Positions 60,318-64,000 of a DNA stretch of 64,000 nucleotides are shown piece by piece. How positions within the stretch are numbered: the stretch's first letter is position 1; each line of letters starts with the position of its first letter. Made by a program: the position numbers and the translations under genes. The notes under the pieces were generated by a model that saw only the letters and a program-made list of their open reading frames with translations, was not told where the DNA came from and ran no database searches. Source of the DNA: Leptodactylus fallax (lineage: Eukaryota > Chordata > Amphibia > Anura > Leptodactylidae); contig CAMRHE010000157.1 of the NCBI GenBank assembly GCA_947044405.1, positions 1,324,501-1,388,500 on the forward strand. Direction: 5' to 3'.

Positions 60318-60796
60318 GTAGTGGAAGAGTGAAGAAATCAGGCGATACCTTTTAGAGGCTAACTGAGTATATTTATAAGTAAGCTTTCAGGAGTACTCGC
60401 TCCCTTCATCAGACATGGTGTGATACAAGAACTGAAAATTAACAGATTTTTATACACATGGTTTTCAAAGCATTTTAGAGTCCTTAAAAAAAATTGCAAT
60501 CTAAGTAGAGAAGTTATTTACAACAGGTCAAAAAAACAGTCTGGAAACTTGTGGTGCGTGAAGGAGGGATCAGTAATTCAAACTGTTTTTTTGACCTGTT
60601 GTAAATAACTTCTCTACTTAGATTGCAATTTTTTTTAAGGACTCTAAAATGCTTTGAAAACCATGTGTATAAAAATCTGTTAATTTTCAGTTCTTGTATC
60701 ACACCATGTCTGATGAAGGGAGCGAGTACTCCTGAAAGCTTACTTATAAATATACTCAGCCTCTAAAAGGTATCGCCTGATTTCTTCACTCTTCCA
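60318..60796. repeat. Near-perfect palindrome with ~225-bp arms
   Basis: ggaagagtgaagaaatcagg through ttacaacaggtcaaaaaaac is mirrored by gtttttttgacctgttgtaa through cctgatttcttcactcttcc. The only clear arm difference is aac missing from the right arm near 60759. The loop is about 35 bp (60545-60579). Identical short open frames occur on both strands because of the symmetry. Confidence 0.9.
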
Positions 60797-60983
60797 GTAC
60801 TGGAATTGGCACAGCCCCTTTAAAACAACTGTTTGTGTGTGCGTGGAGGGGGGATGGTAGTCACTGTTCTACCCCCACTGATCTTTTATTGATGACCTAT
60901 CCAGAGGATAAGTCATCAATGAAAAGAAACTGAAATACGCCTATAATATGACTCTTTATAGGTGCAACATTGGTGTCCAACTA

Positions 60984-62563
60984 CACTGTGTTCCAAATTA
61001 TTATGCAAAAAGTGTTTAGGAGTGATAAGGTAAGAATTTTTTTGTTTGTCAGTTAAACTCATTGATGGTGATGTGTGTCAGGGCTCTTTATATCACGGAA
61101 AGCAATTGCAGACACCTGTGCTAATTAGTTTGGCAGGTGTGTCCAATTAAAGGCAAGACTACTTAAGAAGGCTGTCCCACATTATTAAGCAGCCTACATT
61201 TTCAGCCAAAATGGGAAAGAAAAAGGATGTGTCGGCTGCTGAGAAGCAACAAATTGTGGAGTGTTTAGGTCAAGGCATGACTACAATCAACATTGCCAAG
61301 ACACTTCATCGTGATCATCACACAATCAAGAAGTATGTAGCTGATTCACAGCACACACGTGTGCGTGCTGATAAAGGAAAATTGAGGACTCTTCCTAACA
61401 GGCAATTACGTCAGGTTAAAAGAGCAGCTTCAAAAATGCCTTGTCATAGCAGCAGACAAGTTTTTGAAGCTGCTGGTGCCTCCAACGTCCCCCGAACAAC
61501 AAGATGCAGGGTCCTTCAGAGGTTTGCAGCTGTGCGTAAGCCATCCTGTTGACCTCCTCTATCCACTGCACACAAGCAGAAACAGCTCCAGTGGGCCAAA
61601 CAATACATGAAGACTGACTTCAAAACTGTTTTGTTCACCGATGAGTGCCGTGCTACGCTCGATGGTCCAGATGGATGGAGTGGAGAATGGCTTGTTGATG
61701 GACATCCCATGCAAACACGGCTACGGCGCCAACAAGGAGGAGGCGGTGTAGTGTTTTGGGCTGGAATCATGGGGAGATAGATTGTCAGCCCCTTTAGGAT
61801 CCCTGAAGGGGTAAAGATGAACTCCATAATGTATGTGTATTTTCTCAAACAGCACTTCCTGCCATGGTTCAAGAAGAAGAACCATGCATTCCGCAGAAAG
61901 ATCATTTTCATGCATGATAATGCACCGTCTCATGCTGCAAATAACACATCTGCATCTCTGGCTGCTATGGGCATAAAAGGGGACATACTTATGGTGTGGC
62001 CCCCATGCTCCCCTGACCTCAACCCCATTGAGAACCTCTGGAGCATCATCAAAAGGAGTGTCTATGATGGCGGGAGGCAGTTCACATCTAAGCAACAGCT
62101 CTGGGAGGGTATTCTGTCCTCATGCAAAACAATTGAAGCAGAAACCATCCAAAAACTGACAAATTCAATGGACGACAGAGTTCAGAAGCTTCTTTCGAAC
62201 AAGAGGTCCTATGTGCAAATGTAACATCACCTCGAATAAAGTTTTGGCTTGAAAACTGTTTGATTTCAGTTTGCAATGACCTGCTAATGCTTATAATTTC
62301 ACAATGACCATTTTTTTGTTCTTAATAAAAATGAAAAGGTTGCAAATTCTGCTGTGCATAATAATTTAGAACATGCATTTTGAGTGCATTTTGAGTGTTT
62401 ATTTTTTTTTTTAAATATACTGTTATCATAGGCAGTTTGTTCAAAAACTTTTCAATTATACTCGAATAGTTGATGACTGGAAAATTACAATGACTGCAAT
62501 TCATATAGGTAATTTTGGAAAATATGAGAAAATATTATTTGCATATTAATTTGGAACACAGTG
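60984..62563 (+). mobile_element. Tc1-like transposon, decayed
   Basis: Ends CACTGTGTTCCAAATTATTA and inverse (taatttggaacacagtg), flanked by TA (60982-60983, 62564-62565). Lies next to a fold-back MITE remnant (62566-62742). Confidence 0.92.
61211..62224 (+). pseudogene. Tc1-like transposase with two in-frame stops
   Basis: MGKKKDVSAAEKQQIVECL (helix-turn-helix 1) to VRKPSC, stop at 61550-61552. The same frame resumes (FTDECRA, first Asp) to a second stop at 61778-61780. It then runs through IFMHDNAPSHA (second Asp) and [12 protein letters not shown] (Glu) to SYVQM-stop at 62222-62224. 338 codons if read through. More decayed than 46672-47688 but without a frameshift. Confidence 0.9.
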
Positions 62564-62565
62564 TA

Positions 62566-62742
62566 GGTTCACATCTGCGCTTGCATCCCATTTGGGGATT
62601 CCGTCTCCCATTCTGCTTGAAAAATGTGGAGACAAAAGTCCTGCAAGCAAAGATTTCTGGTTTTTAAGTGGATTGGGTTTCCGTTTTTCGGGTCCCAAAG
62701 TGGACCTGAAGAACAAAAACCTGATCACAGGTGTGAACCTGG
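62566..62742. repeat. Fold-back MITE remnant next to Tc1
   Basis: ggttcacatctgcgcttgca near the left and tcacaggtgtgaacctggcg near the right are imperfect inverted repeats. The left terminus appears cut by the Tc1 insertion. Confidence 0.55.
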
Positions 62743-62993
62743 CGTCCCTTGTACACCACATCCATACATCTAATTCCCCCACCTTTCACCTGCCTATACA
62801 CTTACATCCTTCAATGTAATTACCACATCCCTGAACACTACGCATGTACAGCTTCACTCTTTCCCTTCAGTTGCCTCCCAACATGCAGACCTATGTAAAA
62901 AACATTACCCCATCTCCCTTCAGCCACCTTCAACATGGGACTGCATGTAGACAGCATCATCCTCTCTCCCTGCTTCAGCTCCATCGCCAGGAC
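62743..62993. other. Unclassified spacer
   Basis: I see no gene or structured repeat. Confidence 0.45.
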
Positions 62994-64000
62994 AGGCCAT
63001 CAATATTAGAAAGATGGATAAATCCTTTAAAGAGGTTGTCCAGGAATTGGAGCAACCCATGTGGCGAACAGGAGGTGTAAAATAAAAAAAACAAAAAAAA
63101 TAAAAAAACGCATACCCACCTGTCCCCGGTGCTCTGTTGTCCGCCGCCAGTGTCCATTCAGTCTCATGCTGGCGCCATCTTGCTGGGAGTCCTGCACTTC
63201 AGGTAATCGGTAAGACCAATTAGGTACAGTATTTCCAGAAATGAAGCGCCGCCATGAGAACGAACAGGCAGGGGACAACTGGGTGTTAGGGACAGGTGAG
63301 TGTGCTTTTTTTTTTTAATTTTTACACCACCCTGGCTGCCACAGTGGTCGCTCTAATTTATGGACAACCTCTTTAAAGGAGTTGTTTGGGTCAAATTTTT
63401 TTTATGGCCACTTCACTGGTCCCCCCATACAGTGGCCTCTTCACTGGCCCCCCATACTGTATGGGGAACAGTGATGGGGCCATGATATTGTGTGGGGGCA
63501 GTAACGGGGGCTAATATCTTGTGAGGGGGACATGAAACTGTGTGGGGCATATTAAAGGGGTTGTCCAGGGTTATTTTTTTATGGCCTATCCTCAGGATAG
63601 GCCATAAATACCTGATCACTAGGGGGCTGACACACGGCCTCATCAGATGTACGGAACCACTTCTGGCACCCGTTCTGTAGACAACACAAGGCCGGAAGCA
63701 GAAAGCTCCATCCACTGTATAGCAGTCCGGCGCCTTCACTGCAGCTCCCACTGACTTAAATATGTGCTGGGATACAGTGAAGGTGCTCAGCCCCTATACC
63801 ATGGACAGAGCTTTCTGCTTCCGTATTATGTACAGGACGGGCGCTGGAAATGGCTCCATACAGCTGATCAATCCGGGGTCGGCCCCCTACAGATCAGGTA
63901 TTTATAGCCTAAAAATTAACCATAAAAATTATGCCTGGACAACCCCTTTCATATAACCACCTAATGCCCGACACTTTGGGAAGTTTTGCAGGATTCGTAT
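62994..64000. repeat. Dispersed repeat at right edge, related to 49555-50540
   Basis: Same order of landmarks: aggccatcaatattagaaag, cacctgtccccggtgctctg, gcgccgccatgaga, gacaggtgagtgtgc, ggccactactgg-like text, gataggccataaatacctga, gacaacccctttcatat. Moderately diverged. Runs to the window edge; its terminal inverted repeats are not visible. Confidence 0.8.

Noticed and set aside
60420..60702. Two similar 62-codon open frames on opposite strands as genes
   Set aside because: They are mirror images produced by the palindrome, and nothing resembles a known protein.

Overview
The window reads as repeat-dense eukaryotic nuclear DNA, most likely from a frog or toad (anuran amphibian). The evidence is five families of vertebrate-type Tc1 transposons, hAT elements with 8-bp target-site duplications, an L1-type LINE, a tRNA-Ser-primed LTR element, fold-back MITEs flanked by TAA, and dispersed motifs of a kind I know from anuran genomes (for example 'ttatatagcgccaacata'). 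I see no host protein-coding gene, rRNA, tRNA or CRISPR array. The species call rests on familiarity, not on a search.

Layout, 1-44310: a tandem array of a ~7.2 kb block ('A'), with copies at 2188-9424 (A1), 13484-20723 (A2), 27426-34664 (A3) and 34680-~44310 (A4). A1, A2 and A3 look almost identical and are separated by an internally deleted L1 (complete copies 9440-13468 and 20739-27410; the window opens inside a third). The repeat period is ~11.3 kb. Each L1 carries a nested ~1.54 kb DNA element that contains a 31-bp minisatellite. In the third L1 that minisatellite is itself split by a young LTR retrotransposon (23585-26225). The A3/A4 junction has no L1 and preserves the empty target site. 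A4 is clearly more diverged and carries its own insertions: a fold-back element with an inverted flank duplication, a decayed Tc1 (37265-38853), and a Tc1 with an intact 344-aa transposase and identical 109-bp terminal inverted repeats (39289-40925).

Layout, 44310-64000: a large palindrome (44197-44906); a decayed hAT-like transposase gene on the minus strand (53960 down to 45980) split by three later insertions, each with its own target-site duplication (Tc1 46299-47865, hAT-type element 49239-51646, Tc1 51834-53385); a 2.67 kb element ending in ATACCTCCCAAC inverted repeats (54241-56909); a hAT-type non-autonomous element with a perfect 8-bp duplication (58266-59476); a small MITE; a near-perfect palindrome (about 60318-60796); another decayed Tc1 (60984-62563); and a repeat at the right edge that matches 49555-50540.

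The nested insertions allow a relative history: A duplicated; L1 inserted between copies; a DNA element entered the L1; the 11.3 kb unit was amplified; the LTR element entered one copy. The least expected pattern is a shared module (GC-rich CRE/E-box core, splice-donor-like sites, a TATTATACTC hairpin, then a ~31-bp GGGGCCAC repeat) that recurs inside three different DNA-transposon families.
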